Source of the DNA: Plectrocnemia conspersa
Lineage: Eukaryota > Arthropoda > Insecta > Trichoptera > Polycentropodidae
Assembly (NCBI GenBank): GCA_009617715.1
Contig: VTFK01000112.1
Location: forward strand, 248,001-312,000
DNA length: 64,000 bases
Direction of reading: 5' to 3'
Shown here: positions 14,701 to 29,700 of the stretch, piece after piece
Layout: each line of letters starts with the position of its first letter
Position numbering within the stretch: the stretch's first letter is position 1
Translations under genes and position numbers: made by a program
The notes under the pieces: model-generated
Seen by the model: only the letters and a program-made list of their open reading frames with translations
Database searches by the model: none
Told to the model about the DNA's origin: nothing

Positions 14701-17700
14701 CAATCTATGACTAACTGTTCAAAAGCGAATTACTAGTGATAGGTGTCCACAAAACAAAATAATTAGAATTAAAAAATCATTTTTTTATTTTATTCAATTT
14801 TATAAGCAGTTTGCGCGGCAATGTCGGCGCGGCTTTATCGTCGCGGCAATGTCGGGGTTGTAATCAAGATTGTCTTGCGCGGCTATGTCGGGGCAGCATC
14901 GTCGGCGCGGGAATTTAACTTTATTTATGTGTTTATTAATATACATGTTTTAATTTAAGCAATACATATATGTTTCTATACTTGTATTTATATAATATAT
15001 GTACTTTCTTGTCTTTAAAAATTGCAGTAATAGGTCGTCAGCACGTTGTTGTTCAGTTTCTTAAGCAGTTTCATTGGCACGTATTGCAGCACAGTACGTA
15101 ACCGGTTGTCAGCACGTCGCAACTTAAAAACAGAAAATAAAATGGCAGCCTGAACGATATGTGCAAATGGTGCTACTGTTCACTATTTGGGAAGAATAAT
15201 ATAAAACTGAAAATACACGTGTATTTTCTGTTTTATATTATACATACAGAATAAAGCAATGAAGTGTATTACTAACAAAGTCATAACACATTAAAAAATC
15301 TTAAATTTATTAAAGTTATTATTTCTCAATAACAGTTATTCTGACTACTGATTTTTACTGCATATTTACGTAGAAAAATAACTTTATAATGCCATTTTCT
15401 TTTTACAGTGTTGATACATATTCTATAAAAATCTTATTTATATAACGTAATTTTTAACAGTGAAAGAAAAATTGACTGTAAAAAGAATACTTACTTATTT
15501 AAAGTAGACTACTTAGTTTATTTTTATCTCTTGTAAAACGAACAATTATGAAGTTAAAAATTTACACTTTAATCTACCAATATAATATAATATGTTGTAT
15601 TTTGTTTATTTAAAACATACGTGCAAAAATACCTTGGTTCAAATCGAGATAAGGTGGTGTATATTTTTAAGGTAAATATTTTTTTGGGCAATTCAATTTT
15701 GCAAAGAGCCAAAAAACATAATGCCTCAGCCAAAGGGGAGCCAGGGTAAAAAATTAAAAACGCAGATAATAGGCCGTGAAGGCATGTCTTGCCGAAAGTA
15801 AAATTGTCGCGGCAAACTACCTGTTTATTCGTCCCACGGGAGGCTGTATCGCAGCATCCAGTATAATGTAGTCGCCTGAAAGTAACTATCCCCGAGACTC
15901 CACTATAAAATCGTTCTCATCCACCCCCACGTCTGGGGCACACAAATTTTCCTCGCCACCACCCCTCGGCAAGAATGTTTCATATAAATATTTCACCATT
16001 TCTGGGAATATGCCCAGGAAATACAGGTTTAACTATCCGCCGAAATATGCAGTCGTAAAATAACGGCACATACACCATACTATCCTATCCTATACCCCTC
16101 TTGCGGTAATTTCATTAGACCTACGGCCGAAAGCTTCTTTACTTAATGCGACAGAGGGAACGTGTTAGATAAGTAGGTACGGTGTAAGAATTGGATCAAA
16201 CAAACTTGACTTGGGATAACTTTATAAGTGAGCCAGTCTTATTATGGATTCCTTTAACTTATGATTTTTTTTTATATAAATAATAATTAATGAAAATAAA
16301 ATATTTGCTTGTATATATGTAGCGCATTGATACATACGAACTCACACTTTAATTAATACCATAAAATCTAATGGATTCGGGTTTGAAAATGTTGTACGTT
16401 GGAACTTTTAGCAAACGGATACTGTTTAGTTCGTTCCCGTAACCGGAAAACATTACATCCCTTTCATGGGCTAATGTCGATACCAAACAAATAGTTTAAC
16501 CAACTTTAAGCAAGAATCCTCGATATAAAACGTTTTGTACAAACCAACTTACTGTGTATATATTTAAATGAATTAAATTTTGATTGAACTATACTGTACA
16601 ATGTTACCAAATATATTTATTTGCATTTGATCCAATAGAAAGCTTCATACGATCCTTTGTATATCGCAAATGCAAATTTTACCCTAATATTAATAATCAT
16701 ATTTATTATTTATATAGCGTACTACCGAATAATTTTTTATTATTATTTAATATAAGCGCTTAGATACAAAAACGGATAATAACCAAATATCTTTACTTTT
16801 TTTATTAAAAGGGAATGATTGGTTATTCGAGGATTTAAAATCATGAATCAATATTCACTAATTCTGATAATTAACGAATCGTCTAATTAAACCGCGTTTC
16901 TTATAAAAAAATCCGAAGATTTTTTATAGAGGTCATTTACGTGTAGAGAGAATCTCCGCTTGCTTTCAAAAGTGATTCCGAGATCATTTTGTGAAAGTTT
17001 CTCTAGTAAAAATGCACCATCAAGATCATATAAATATTTTGATGGCGAATAAGATTAGAAAAATGACACAATATGACACTTTTCGATACTAAAGACAGAT
17101 ACCGTAGTATGTGTAAGTGTTTATTAATTCCTTGACAATTTAGATACAATTTACAACTATTTATCCACACATGTTTCTCTCGTTATGAAATGTTATTTTT
17201 AGGTAATTTCATCAGAGCAATTTAAATTTCCAATTACGAAAGTACGTTAATTTTTATATTGCCAATCGTTTTTCTAAAAATATGACGTCTGCGCCAAATA
17301 TGCAATTAGGTTCGCCGCCTAGGAGCAATAACTGAGCGCATGCAGGAGAGCAGGTGAAAAACGACATGGTCCAGGTGCTCACGAAGCTTAAAGTCTTGAG
17401 CTGGGTCTATTAGTGGAGCTCGGCTCGGTTTTCCAGACTGTTTCAGGCTGTAAATCGTCGACGAGAACCTATCCGACGGTGTATTTTTTGCTACGTGAGC
17501 TAATTAAGTCCGTAGACCCGCAGCTGTACATACAATAGGACACTGCGCCAAATGAAAGCTCCGCCTTTCGGTTGTAAGGCCAAGGGCCAAAAGTCATATT
17601 TCAGCAGTGGCGTGAAAAAGAGGTGGAGGTGTAACGTGTAGGTGCCACTTTACTTACAGACAGTTGAGGTTGGCGTCTGGAACGAGCGAGATTCTTGCAC

Positions 17701-20700
17701 AAAGATCTGCTTTAATATTTATATTTGCGTTATAAGGGAAGCTTTCTGAATAGTGATGTGTATGAAAAATATATTCTCGTTTTCTAATTGATAAGAATCG
17801 TGACTACGGTGTTAAATAATAATAAAAAAGGTAGTTATACTGAGTGTTACTTTTTAAAACATTTTTTAATGGTTATGTTTTGGGTAAGGAGATAATTTTT
17901 TTTACATATTATACTATTTATAACCAGGAATTGTTTTTTATGATAATTGCACGTAACAGTTTTTTTTACCTAATATAATTAATACTTAAGTTCAGACCAT
18001 TGCTCTCTTAAACATAAATACTCTTATCAGTGAATTATAATATATACAAATAAGTCAATTTTTAAGAAATATTAATTAAAACAGAATTTTAAACACTTAA
18101 TGAAACATTATTTAATTACATATTTTACGAGCAGATATGTCAAATTCTAACATATGCTATTTTCTAAAAACATTATTTTGAGAACTGAAAATTTTTCTTG
18201 TACAGTTTTTTTTTCACATAATTGAAATTATTATTTAATTTTAAAAAAAAAAATCGAATTGATCTTGGTCTAAGTAATTACGTCACATAACTAAGTTTTA
18301 TGTTAAAAAAAACTATACTTCAAGGGAATGCCGTATTTTTTTTGGGCTTTAAAACAAAAATAAAAGCATTTAAAATTATATCATGATAGAATATTTTTGG
18401 TACGCTTGAGTTTGTGCGTAACTCACATATTACTTGCAAATTATATAAAAATGACAGTGAAATCAAAATGAATAGCGTTGCTAAAACATATATTAGGCAG
18501 TCGGAAAAAAATGCCGATTCTGACCGCGCACAAATTTAACTTATTAGCAAAATAATTATATTTATTTCATTCAGAAATCACAATTGATAGAAAGTATTTA
18601 CCGAAAGCATTATATTAGTCTACTCATACACATATAATGGTGTATATTTAGGAATACTGATTCTTTTCACTGATCAAAGCATCGTTTTCAGATGTATTTT
18701 TTTTCTGTGTATTACATTCTAAATAATATTAAAATGCTATTTTTTTTATGAAATTGGTTTTGGATATAGATTTTTTAACCAAAATATATCTAGGTTGATT
18801 ACGAGTTCTAAAATAAACATATTAGTAGTTCTAAATTGATTAAAATCATATTTTTTTCTTAGAATGATAAATAGTATTATTTTATTTATTGTATAAATAT
18901 AATTATTAGAATTTTTTAGCTGTACATTTTTACATAATATTTGTAAATTTTTACAATGATCTGGTTAATTTTTTTTTATAAAATATTTGTACTTATAGTA
19001 CTTATAGTTAGAGTATAGTAAAATAGTATGCTATAAGCATTTTTACTATACTACCCTAAGACTTTTTTTATCTATGGTTGATTTTATAGATTCTGATCGT
19101 ATTATCATACACAAAATAATATATTAATAGTTTAAATTTATTATATTATTTATAAGGATCTTACACAAATATTGTCAATTATTTTAAATTAAATATATAG
19201 CTGTACACTTACAGTGATTTCTGAATCGATAGAATAAGCTATTTTTTTTAATAATTATAAATAAAAAAAAATATAATTCGTTCATAAATACATACTTGGT
19301 TCATTATGAGATGATGGTGTTATATTTTTAAGTATTAGACAATAATAAATAAATTATTAAGGTAATAAATTACATTTATTTAAAAAATATAAATTTATTG
19401 CATTTTTTTCCATTATTCTGAATGTCTAATATACAATATACATAACAAATAATAATAAAAATAAAATATCTTGAAACTATTGTTTCTAAAAATAAGGTTG
19501 AATTTAGAATTTCAGACGTCGTAACTGAAATCACGTGAAAAGAGAAGCGGTTGCTTTCTCGATCGATGTTTGGCGTAGCTTTGCTTGGTGCGAGAAATTC
19601 GGATGCTTCATAAGTTGTGGTTTACTAGTAAATTATGTACGCTATGTATACATTTATATATGCTTGATCAAGATTGGGGAGGTTTTTTTTGCAGTAGCTA
19701 AATATCGTCTTATAAATATCATAAATTGCAGATTTACTAATTCTCATATAAGATAAGAAAATATAATAAATCCCTTGCGGATACATTTAAATTGATATTG
19801 CTCGCTCTCAAAATTGTAATATAAAAAATACGAAAATATTTAAAGAAAATATAGGGCAAACAATCCAGGTGAAACGTTTAATTAAAATCTCAAAAAAATC
19901 ACAAGCCTTGAGGTGCGCCACCTTTAAAATAATAATTAAAAGTCTGACATCCGAAAAAGTTGGCGAAATGATAAAATTTAAATACATAATGCCTCCCGCT
20001 TACATACTCCGAGAAATTATTATGATGTTTACGATACTTTTGTGTGAGCAAAAAAAAATATTCCACGAATACTAAACGTTTATATGCAACGATCATTTGG
20101 CATGGAAAAGGTAGTCCGAAATGTCTTGCAATGTGTGCAAATGGCGCATAATAACTGGAATATTATGCACCCTAATTTCACCATAACCATAAATTAACAC
20201 AAACCATAGAAATACTACAATTGAGTAAATGGCGCTGGGATTTATTTGCCATGTTTCTGAATATATCGTTTTTTATCCATAGTTAGGGACATAAAATGTA
20301 ATCGAATAAGAATGAGACTTAATGTTTTCTCCTTTGTGTTGGTTTTGTGACTCACTATCACCAGTCAACAAAACCAAGCTTTCATGTTTGTCTAAATATA
20401 AAATACATACATTTATATATTACATATATTTTAGAATAATAAATGAAGTTTGGTACCACTGGGAATATGTGTGTATATAATATTAACATAATATATTTAC
20501 TGAATATATGTAAACATACTAATGCTAAATATACTTTTGCGTAATACATGTGATTTTATATTCCATACACATTTTTTTATAAATATATTTTATACTTTTA
20601 ATATAATTTATATTAAAAAGCAACATTTTATTTTCTGCTATTTTAATATAAATATCAAAATAAGGATGTACTAATAATTATCATAAGATTTTCATTCATC

Positions 20701-23700
20701 AAGTTCTTAGAAGCTTTTTTTAGTATAATATATAACTGAACAAAGTTAGCTATAAATCGCATATTGAAATATTTAATATATTGCTATAGAATTTAAGCGA
20801 TCGAAAAGTGATGTTATATTTTTAGAAATATCTTGACCGTGCCACTTAATGGTTCGTATTGAAGTGAGCAATATTCCATTGAAATCGTGACCCCTACACT
20901 GAAGTATTTGCATGTTAAAGTATCGGATATACCGCATTTACCATTTTACTTATAGGATGACTAAAACACATTGAGTTATTTTTTTTATTAAATATAAAAA
21001 ACTTTAAAATTCAATAAAATTGTTGTAGTACTATTATATATAGATATCGATGCTCTTATTTATATATGTTATTATGATAATTATATTTAATTTTTGTATA
21101 CATATGTGTGTATCACTCTATAGCTATACTCTTATCGATCGCGTCAAAATTCTATTTTTAAGCATCTAGATAGGAAATGCACAGCGTTAAGACCCCAAAG
21201 ATTGATTGATGACCCTGCCCGCGTCTTGACGAAATACCCTCGGAGCTTAAATCTAATAAATTAATTAACACACACACTTATACACAGATGGCAAAATTTA
21301 TAAGACCCAAAAACTTTTCGCCTCGTTGTACCAAAATGGCCAATTGGGACCGCGGAGGTATAATTTCGTCTGAGGTCTTTCGGGGACAAAAGTCTCGAAC
21401 ACAAACGGCGTCCGTAATTACGCACAAACCCGCGTTTAATCATCCCTTTATTCCCGTGTTCGTAGATAAAGGCTGACTTTTCGGGAATACGATGGAACGA
21501 ATTCCAATTTATTCTCCCCGCTGGACACTTAACTTGGCTTTGCCACTAGTGTCCGAGCGACAAGCTCCACTGAGAATATATATGTTAGTTTTATTCTAAT
21601 ACGTCAATCGATTACGTTGGATAAGACAAATCTCGAAAGCAATCGCGAAAATGCTGTGCCCTTGAGACATCCTTGCTTAGATTGCGATACGAAATAGTGT
21701 CTCTTAAAAGATATGAAACTTGTAAATGTAAAGAAATTTAAAAATAGCGAAAATCTTGCTATATTCTAAATATAAAACTATGTGTTCGATCTAAAATAAG
21801 ACGCTATTCAAAGCTTGGTTGTTAAACAATAAATCGTTCAACTGATGTTACTGGTTGCTTTATCATGTGATGAAGCCAACATACAAAAATTATTATAGCA
21901 ACATAAAAAAGAAAACAAAAACAGATTTTTGCACAAGATTGCACAAGTTCTGTGCAATTTGGCCGGTCGGAGAAGGGCTGGATATCGGCTGACAATCTGG
22001 GTCGATCGAGTCACTGAGTTGTGCAGTGTTTGTCCATAGTCTTAGTCATACGATCCTTGTCTCTATTTTAATTTTGATTGTAATATGCTACCAAGATTAC
22101 AAGACCCTTTAACAGCGTTGTCCAATCTCCAGCTGTTCAAATTATCTAAACGAGTACTTCCATTAGGAATTACAGCGGATACTTTCGACTTGGGGCTGTG
22201 ATTTCTGAATACACGGGAAACGGCTAGAAATTAAGTAGCATTTCTGGGAATTCTCGGGTAAACGGTTATTTTTTTAAAATTATATTTTACTGCTATTAAA
22301 CTATATTTTTTCTGATTTATATTCTTTATCATAAATTAATTTTCTCATGAATATATTATTTAAGGTGGTCCTTATAGACAACATTTTTAGCAGGAAACTG
22401 ATTTACTTTTAGTTTAAAATTTTCTTAAATTTAAACACATTACGGTCTGATCACGCGTTTTCGCGTGATAGTGAAACTTTTCCGTATTGTTTTCGAGGCT
22501 TAACTTAATCTTGTAAAAATATCGTGCAAACGTAATAAGTATATATTTTTTTATCTAAATATAACAATATACACTTAAATTATTTTGGGAGTCTGAAAAA
22601 ATATGACCCTTTATCAAAAAAAATCCGCGAAAATAGCGGACCGTAATTTGTTACTCTAAATTTGATTTTGATGTACTTTGCAACTTTTTTTCTTATGAAA
22701 TACTTTTATGACAAAATTATTTATTAAAATTATTCCTTCAAACAAAATATTTTCACTATGTGACTCTCGAGCATATTTTTCTGATTTGGCCAAATATTGC
22801 ATCTGACTCACTTTTATTAGAAAAAATACAAAAAAAGATTCCTCAGATACTTTTACATGCGAGAATAATATTAACCCTTTGCGCTCGTAAGTCGACTATG
22901 TGTCGACATCGTATTTTAAGCGTTGCACTCGAACGTCGACAATATGTCGACAAAACTTTGAATGCATTTATTGGCTTTGTGTTCAAGCAAATTTTGAAAA
23001 TTTAAATTTATTAATAGTAAAAAGACTTCTGTTAAACACATTTCAGTAATATTGAATTTTTAACTTATGCAAATAACTCAATAATTTTAAATTTACAAGT
23101 GTAAGTTTATTGTAAAATTTTTCATCGGAACATGGTCAAAGCGCGCGCTGTTAGGACGGCATCGCGCTAGACTTGACAGATGTAGGTTGGCAATTATTGC
23201 TCTAAAACTGATTTTTTCCTTCAAAGGGCATCTATATTTTTATGACATGGGATGAAACGGGATCATATGCTCTAATTGTGCATAATTATTACTTTATATT
23301 GTGTGTCTGTTATGAAATAAAAATAAAATTTGTATGACGGAAAAAAGAGCGAGATGCCGTTATGCAAGCAGAGCTCGCTTACTCGCTCGCACTAATAAAA
23401 TAAGCGATTGACAACTATCGACCTGGGTACTCAACTCAAATGATAATATTGGTCTCGACACATTTAATTTATTTTCGAGCTAGTAAATTACTAAATTATG
23501 TCTAACAGAATTAGTAATCTGTGTTTTAATTATTTATAAATACATATATTGATTTTATTTTAAAAATTATCCATATAATTACAAATGACGATATAATAAT
23601 GGATTTTTAAGGACGTGACGATGAATTTGATATTAACCGTGATATTATTACTATGACAGTAAAAGTATGCGTTTATGCTAAGACTATTTCTACCAGTTTT

Positions 23701-26700
23701 AAATCTTGTACAAGTATTTAAAGTTTCAAGTTTTAGGATAATCTTTTAATGTAATATTTTTTTATGATCAATTTATTTATATTTTTAAAAACTGTTTTAA
23801 TAAATTCAAAACTTCAAAAATAAAGTCACGAGACCAAACAACGCTGGTTCGCTCTAGATGTAAAAGCGCCTGCCAATCCAAAACAGATTCCCACAAAAAA
23901 ACAATGAAATATTTATCATTTCTGCCTCAAATGGGCAAATACATACGAAAACTTGTAGAATATTTGTCAAAATATAAAATTTGATCATTTTCACAAAATA
24001 TAATAAAACTTTACCGGCCCCACCTAATAATTTTTATGTACAAAAAAATTGGGTGGGGCCTGGCCCCGATTGCATTTAGATTATCACCACAGCTGATATT
24101 TTTGAGCGCCATTTCGAAATTTGTTAATATGTGGGAGCACCTATTCATGTCATATTTTTAAAAATATTATGTTTCAAATAATTCTAGTGATTTACAGCCT
24201 TAAATTATACTAAAAAGCCATTTTATTAGGCTCAAATGTCTACGGCACCTTTAAATGTCAAATGAGTACTGGCGATTTTCTTGATGACATCCATAGAAGT
24301 CATCCGCGGGGAAAGGGTTAAAAGTATTGTAAGACATATTTTTTCAGTGAGTTTTAGGATTGTATTGTACTTATAAAAATGTATCCATATTTAACACTCT
24401 ACATGTGGATGACTCAAATATGCGTCATTGAAAACCTATTGTTAAAAGCCGTTTATGCACAACATAATCAATACTTACACATTTAATTAGATAAGATTTA
24501 AAACACAGTTTGTAAATTAGTGATATCTATTATATATTGTTAACTATAATTACAGCTTACAATCAATAGATGTCGCTTAGCAGCTAGGGCCTAATTCTAA
24601 TAATAGCGCATTCCTATTATTAAAATGTTTAGTTTGCTGCGGGGACCTGAACCGATAGCCTCTTGGATATCAGTTCAACGCCTTAAGGACTGCGACATTC
24701 CGGTTATACAAGACAATCTAAATATAAAGTTGTAAAATCGCCATGACGCACTTTGAAAGTCTCTCTGTAAAATATATGACTGAAGAATATAGACAAGGTT
24801 ATTTTACTCATCTAATACCATAGACCAGGGGTCGGCCAACATTTTTGTGAAGGACCAGATTGTAAATATTTTAAGCTCAGCGGGCCAGGAAGCAAAATTA
24901 AAATGAGCTTTATCATTTCTCTCAAATATTCAAATGTGGTGTAAATTTTAAATATAAGCACTGTTTTTCTTTTAAGCTCTAAGTTCAATCTGTTAAGAAA
25001 TCTCATGATATCTGCAGCAAAGGCTAATTCGCAAATCTATTTAATATCAGATGTTACAAATTTTATTCGAAATTCACTTTAAAATGTACTTTGTTAACGC
25101 AAACTAACTGCAAACTAATCATCAAAACTAATTTTTCAGTCACTTAAACATAGCATTGACTGCTTGAATAAATAATTTAGTGCAAACCAGTAACTTACTT
25201 AGTAACTTACTGTTTGCAGAAGCCTTTAAAAATGGATAAATACTGCTACTATTTATACATAACCCTTTACTTATACAAAATATTAACTATTTGGCAAAGG
25301 CTACATGTAATATTTTGACTTAGAGAGCCATGCGAAAGCCTGAATTCAGCAATGGTGTTAAGAGTCGAAAATAATTTAAATCCACCGAATTGAGTTAAAA
25401 AAACTGCTATTTAGTTGTCTATTGATGTTACACACAATGTGCTTATCTTTTAGCAACTGTTCTCGCAAAAAAACTGGTAGACGAACAAATCTATTGCAAA
25501 AGGCGTTACGTGGGCACTGAAGATGCTGTCAAATTTAAACTGCATAACGTCACAGTGAAATCCTAAGCAATAGGAACACCTTATAAGGTGATACCTAGCT
25601 AGCTCCTTAGCTCGACGGTTGGCCGCTCTATTATAGCACATACTTTGATTTTTTTAAATGTCAAATCTAACAATTACTTGCAAGCCGGATTAAAATAAGC
25701 AGAGGGCTGGATTTGGCCGTAATTTTCTGACCTCTGCCATAGACAGTGAATATATTAAAAAAATATCTAATTTGATTTGGCCTTCTTTTTCGTATTTTAA
25801 ATATTCCTATCCTAAGTGCACGTAAACGCAGGACAAATACCCCCTGGACATATATCCTCCTTTAAAACTCCCCTGGACATTAACCCCCCCGTACAAATAA
25901 TCCCCTGTGCAAATACTTAATATTGATACTGATTATTCGTATTAAACATTATTTTACTAAAATAATGACCATTTATTATAAATACTAACAACTTATATAA
26001 AATACTTATCTTTATACGTGGCGGGGGCTAATTGTCAGGGGGGTTATTTGCATGGTGGGTTAATTGTCAGGGGGTTATTTGCACGGGGGGGTCAATGTCC
26101 AGGGGTGTTTTGACGGGGGGTTATTGTTCAAGAAGTATATTTCCAGGCGGTTAGTGTCCTAGAATCATATTTACTAATCTACATTCTCCTTTATATATGG
26201 ACCTTCGATTTACTTTATTCGGAATCTCATTATCGGCAACTTAGCGTCAAAAGTGTTAAATTTTCTTTTAAAAATCATTGGTTAAATGGTCAAAATGTAT
26301 CCTTTTGCTTAAAACATATGTACTGATGTGCATATTGTTTTTTCGTATTATCTATGTTTTAAAAAATGTATTATATGTTATTATATGTTTTATTTAACTA
26401 ACAGTACATTTTTTATCTTTTATAATAGGTTTAATTTGATTTTCTAAAAAGTCTAAAACTTGTTAATGGGAATATTTTAACTATTCACCAAGAAAAAACA
26501 ACAATTAAAAAAACTAAAAACTAAGGGTTTACTATGAAAAAAAAAACAAGTAAAAAAACTTGTGCTTTTTGTAATTTTAATCTTGAATAAATTATATTGT
26601 AACCATTCTTTTTTTGTATGTACGCAAATTGTTGATCGATGTTATGAGCGCTAAACGCTATAGAAAGAGCGCGATGCGCAAGATAATAAGCGCATTGCGC

Positions 26701-29700
26701 AAGATAATAAACGATAGGTGCAAAAAAATACAAGCAGGTCAATATTTTAATTATTCAGAATTCATATGACATCTAGCAATTTCTTAATGGTTATAAACCC
26801 CTGCCGCTTCATCACTCAGCTGTTTTTTAAATAATTTATTTATTTGTTTTACCGCGCATTTGATTGCGATGGACGAAAAATCATCTAAAAACATCATTAC
26901 ATTTACCTTCCTATTCTATGTATACCTAATACTATGTCATTTATTTTTTGTGAATAGTAAGTACAATTCTTCGTGAACACATTTCAATAAATTATTCTTT
27001 TCTAAGTTTCATGGTTTACGTTTTACAAATTATTTAAAAAAGTACAATAAAAAAAGTTATTTTCCGATTAAAGTATTTAAATTATAATATATTTTTAATA
27101 TTTAATTTATTGTTTTTTCACTAAAATATTGACAAACTATCAATCTTTCGCTGTGTAAATTTTAATTTGTAATAAGATTAATCAAAACATGTTTTATTTC
27201 ATTTTTACTTCCAAAAATTGAACTTAAAAAAAATCTTGTAATTAAATACGAGCTGGCACTACCCCAACCAAAAAAAAAATACGAGTGCAAAGTGTTAATA
27301 TCTATTTTTATTACCTACAATGTTTTTACAAGGTATACTGGAATATGATTCTCTCGAGTCGCGTCGACAAGTGTACTTAGGAAAGCTTTTTTAAATTACC
27401 TTATTTTAATTTTTCAAGTCACTTCCTTATTGCCACTTTTTTTTAATGCTTCCAGATTTGTAAGTGTTTTTTTTTTTTATTATGGGCTCAACAATAAAAA
27501 AAAGTTATTTTAAGGAAAATTTAAAATTACTTGATTTATTTTTCATTTAATTTCATACTTATATCACAAAGAAACAAAATTATCTCTACGCGTTTTTTGT
27601 TCATAAGCTTTTAAATCATGTTGCTGAGATAAAACATGCGTGTCGGGTGGTTTTGACTGACAAAATGGTGAGAGCAAAATGTTTTTAATACCTGCTTTTA
27701 TTTACAATATACACCAGACTCGCATCATCAGAAGAAGCAGCCGCTTTTTTATACTTCATGTCAGCCATGGTCGAAGTATTAAGTTTAAAATTCAGAGTTT
27801 AATTTGGATCTACAAGATACAGATCGCGTGTTTGTAGTAATTAACAATTAATTAAATCAATATTATTATATATCTAATATCGAGCCTCCGCTAATGTATT
27901 CTTTTGTTGTCGACCAATGAAAAATATGCATTTAAATATAAAACAAGATGGCTGACACTGTCATGACAACAGTTTTAAATAATTGTATAAAAATATTCAT
28001 CACATTCTTAGTGTGTCAATTTAATTAAAAGAAAAAGTATTTTGTCAAAGAAAATATATTTTAGAAGCAAATACGTCGATATATTAAAAACAGTACCATT
28101 TAAAAAGTAACCAATTGTATATATAAATACATCTTATCTTAAAAGTGTAGTTACCGAAATTAAAAACATTACTCGGAGTTGTACTATTTTACTACACAGA
28201 ATAACAGAAAGCGGCATTTCAATTATCAGATTCTTGGATGACTATCAAAGCATGGTTTCTCATGAGCGTCGTATTCTTGCGCGTTTTTCGCCAGAAAGCC
28301 TCGAAAGTTTAGCGCAAAAGAGACGCTTAATCGAACTTTACAACACAAATGTAGTGGCGGAGAGAGAGCGTCTCCTTTCTCGCGAAGGTTTTTAAACTCT
28401 CCGTGGGAATTTCAAATGGCAGTTTTTGAGCGTAAACTCAAAGGGCCAAGTTTCGTCACATTGTTTTCGCAAGTTACGCATCCATTGTCCGCACAACTTG
28501 CTGGAAGTTGCGGCTGCCGGAATTTATTCGACGTTATTGTTTTGTCTACTTGGTCGGTCGGGGGCCTAAGAGAAAATTTTGCGCAGTTTCGCAATCCGCC
28601 GCCAACTGGAGCGTTTTTTCAGCCAACTTTTACCTTGGCCGCGTGCCGCATCTGGACTCTGCAGTATCCTAGTTCTAGCAAATGGGTCACATGTTAACCA
28701 AAAATCGAATTCAGCAGTTATGTTGGCAATAACTAAATCTTATATAAAAATAAAGCTCTCTTATTAAGTCGTTCTCTCTTAGTAATCCGCGATAATTGAA
28801 GTGAATTGCCTGTCCAAAAAGCTGCAAGATAATATTATATTTAATCACAAGCCAAACTTTGTCCTTCCCATCGCATTAACAATTACTAAATTAATTTTTC
28901 AGATAGCTTAATTTTATGTAAATATTTATATTAAAAATAAGCATTACTCATAACTACTAGGTATATAAATTTACCACAATATTGAGACTCAACACTGCAA
29001 ATAAACAATTAGTTTCCTGAAAGAAAATGTCAAGACTTGATTATCTAGACGGTGCGTAAATTTAAGATTGTTTCAGTTATAAAAATATATAGTCATACAT
29101 TTCCTTTTATCTTTGAAAACAGTTACTAATTGCTAATTTATAAAAAAAACAACGAAACAAGCACTTGCATTTACACTACAACAAACTATAAGGAAATATA
29201 TTTAAAAACTTTTACCGCAATAAATGGAAGTGAATGAAAAAAGTTCAACGTTAAGTTTGAACTAGCTTATATCTAACTTACTTAATTAGAAAATGTAAGC
29301 TATTGTAATTAGAGTTTAAGCACATTAATAAAGATGTGCTAAGACATTTTATGGTTATATTTTAATTTTAGTTCAATTTTCTAACATAAGATTAATTCGT
29401 TAGTATGTACTTTAGTAATAGATTTTTCGTTTTATAAAATTACAGTATTGTTTAATTAATTATATCAATAATCTGCATAAAATGTAGTTTTCGACATAAT
29501 ACGCTCATAACTGATAACATGAAGCTGTGTTATTTCACTAAAGAAAAATCTGATGATAACACGTAAAATTTTAGGTGTACTGCAGCGCTGTTTACTTAAA
29601 CCGATACTGTTCAATAAATATACCAGCAATTGAGCATCGATTTTAAGTATATATTTACCCATATTCTATATAATTTCATGACCTGACAGGTCTAGATTAC

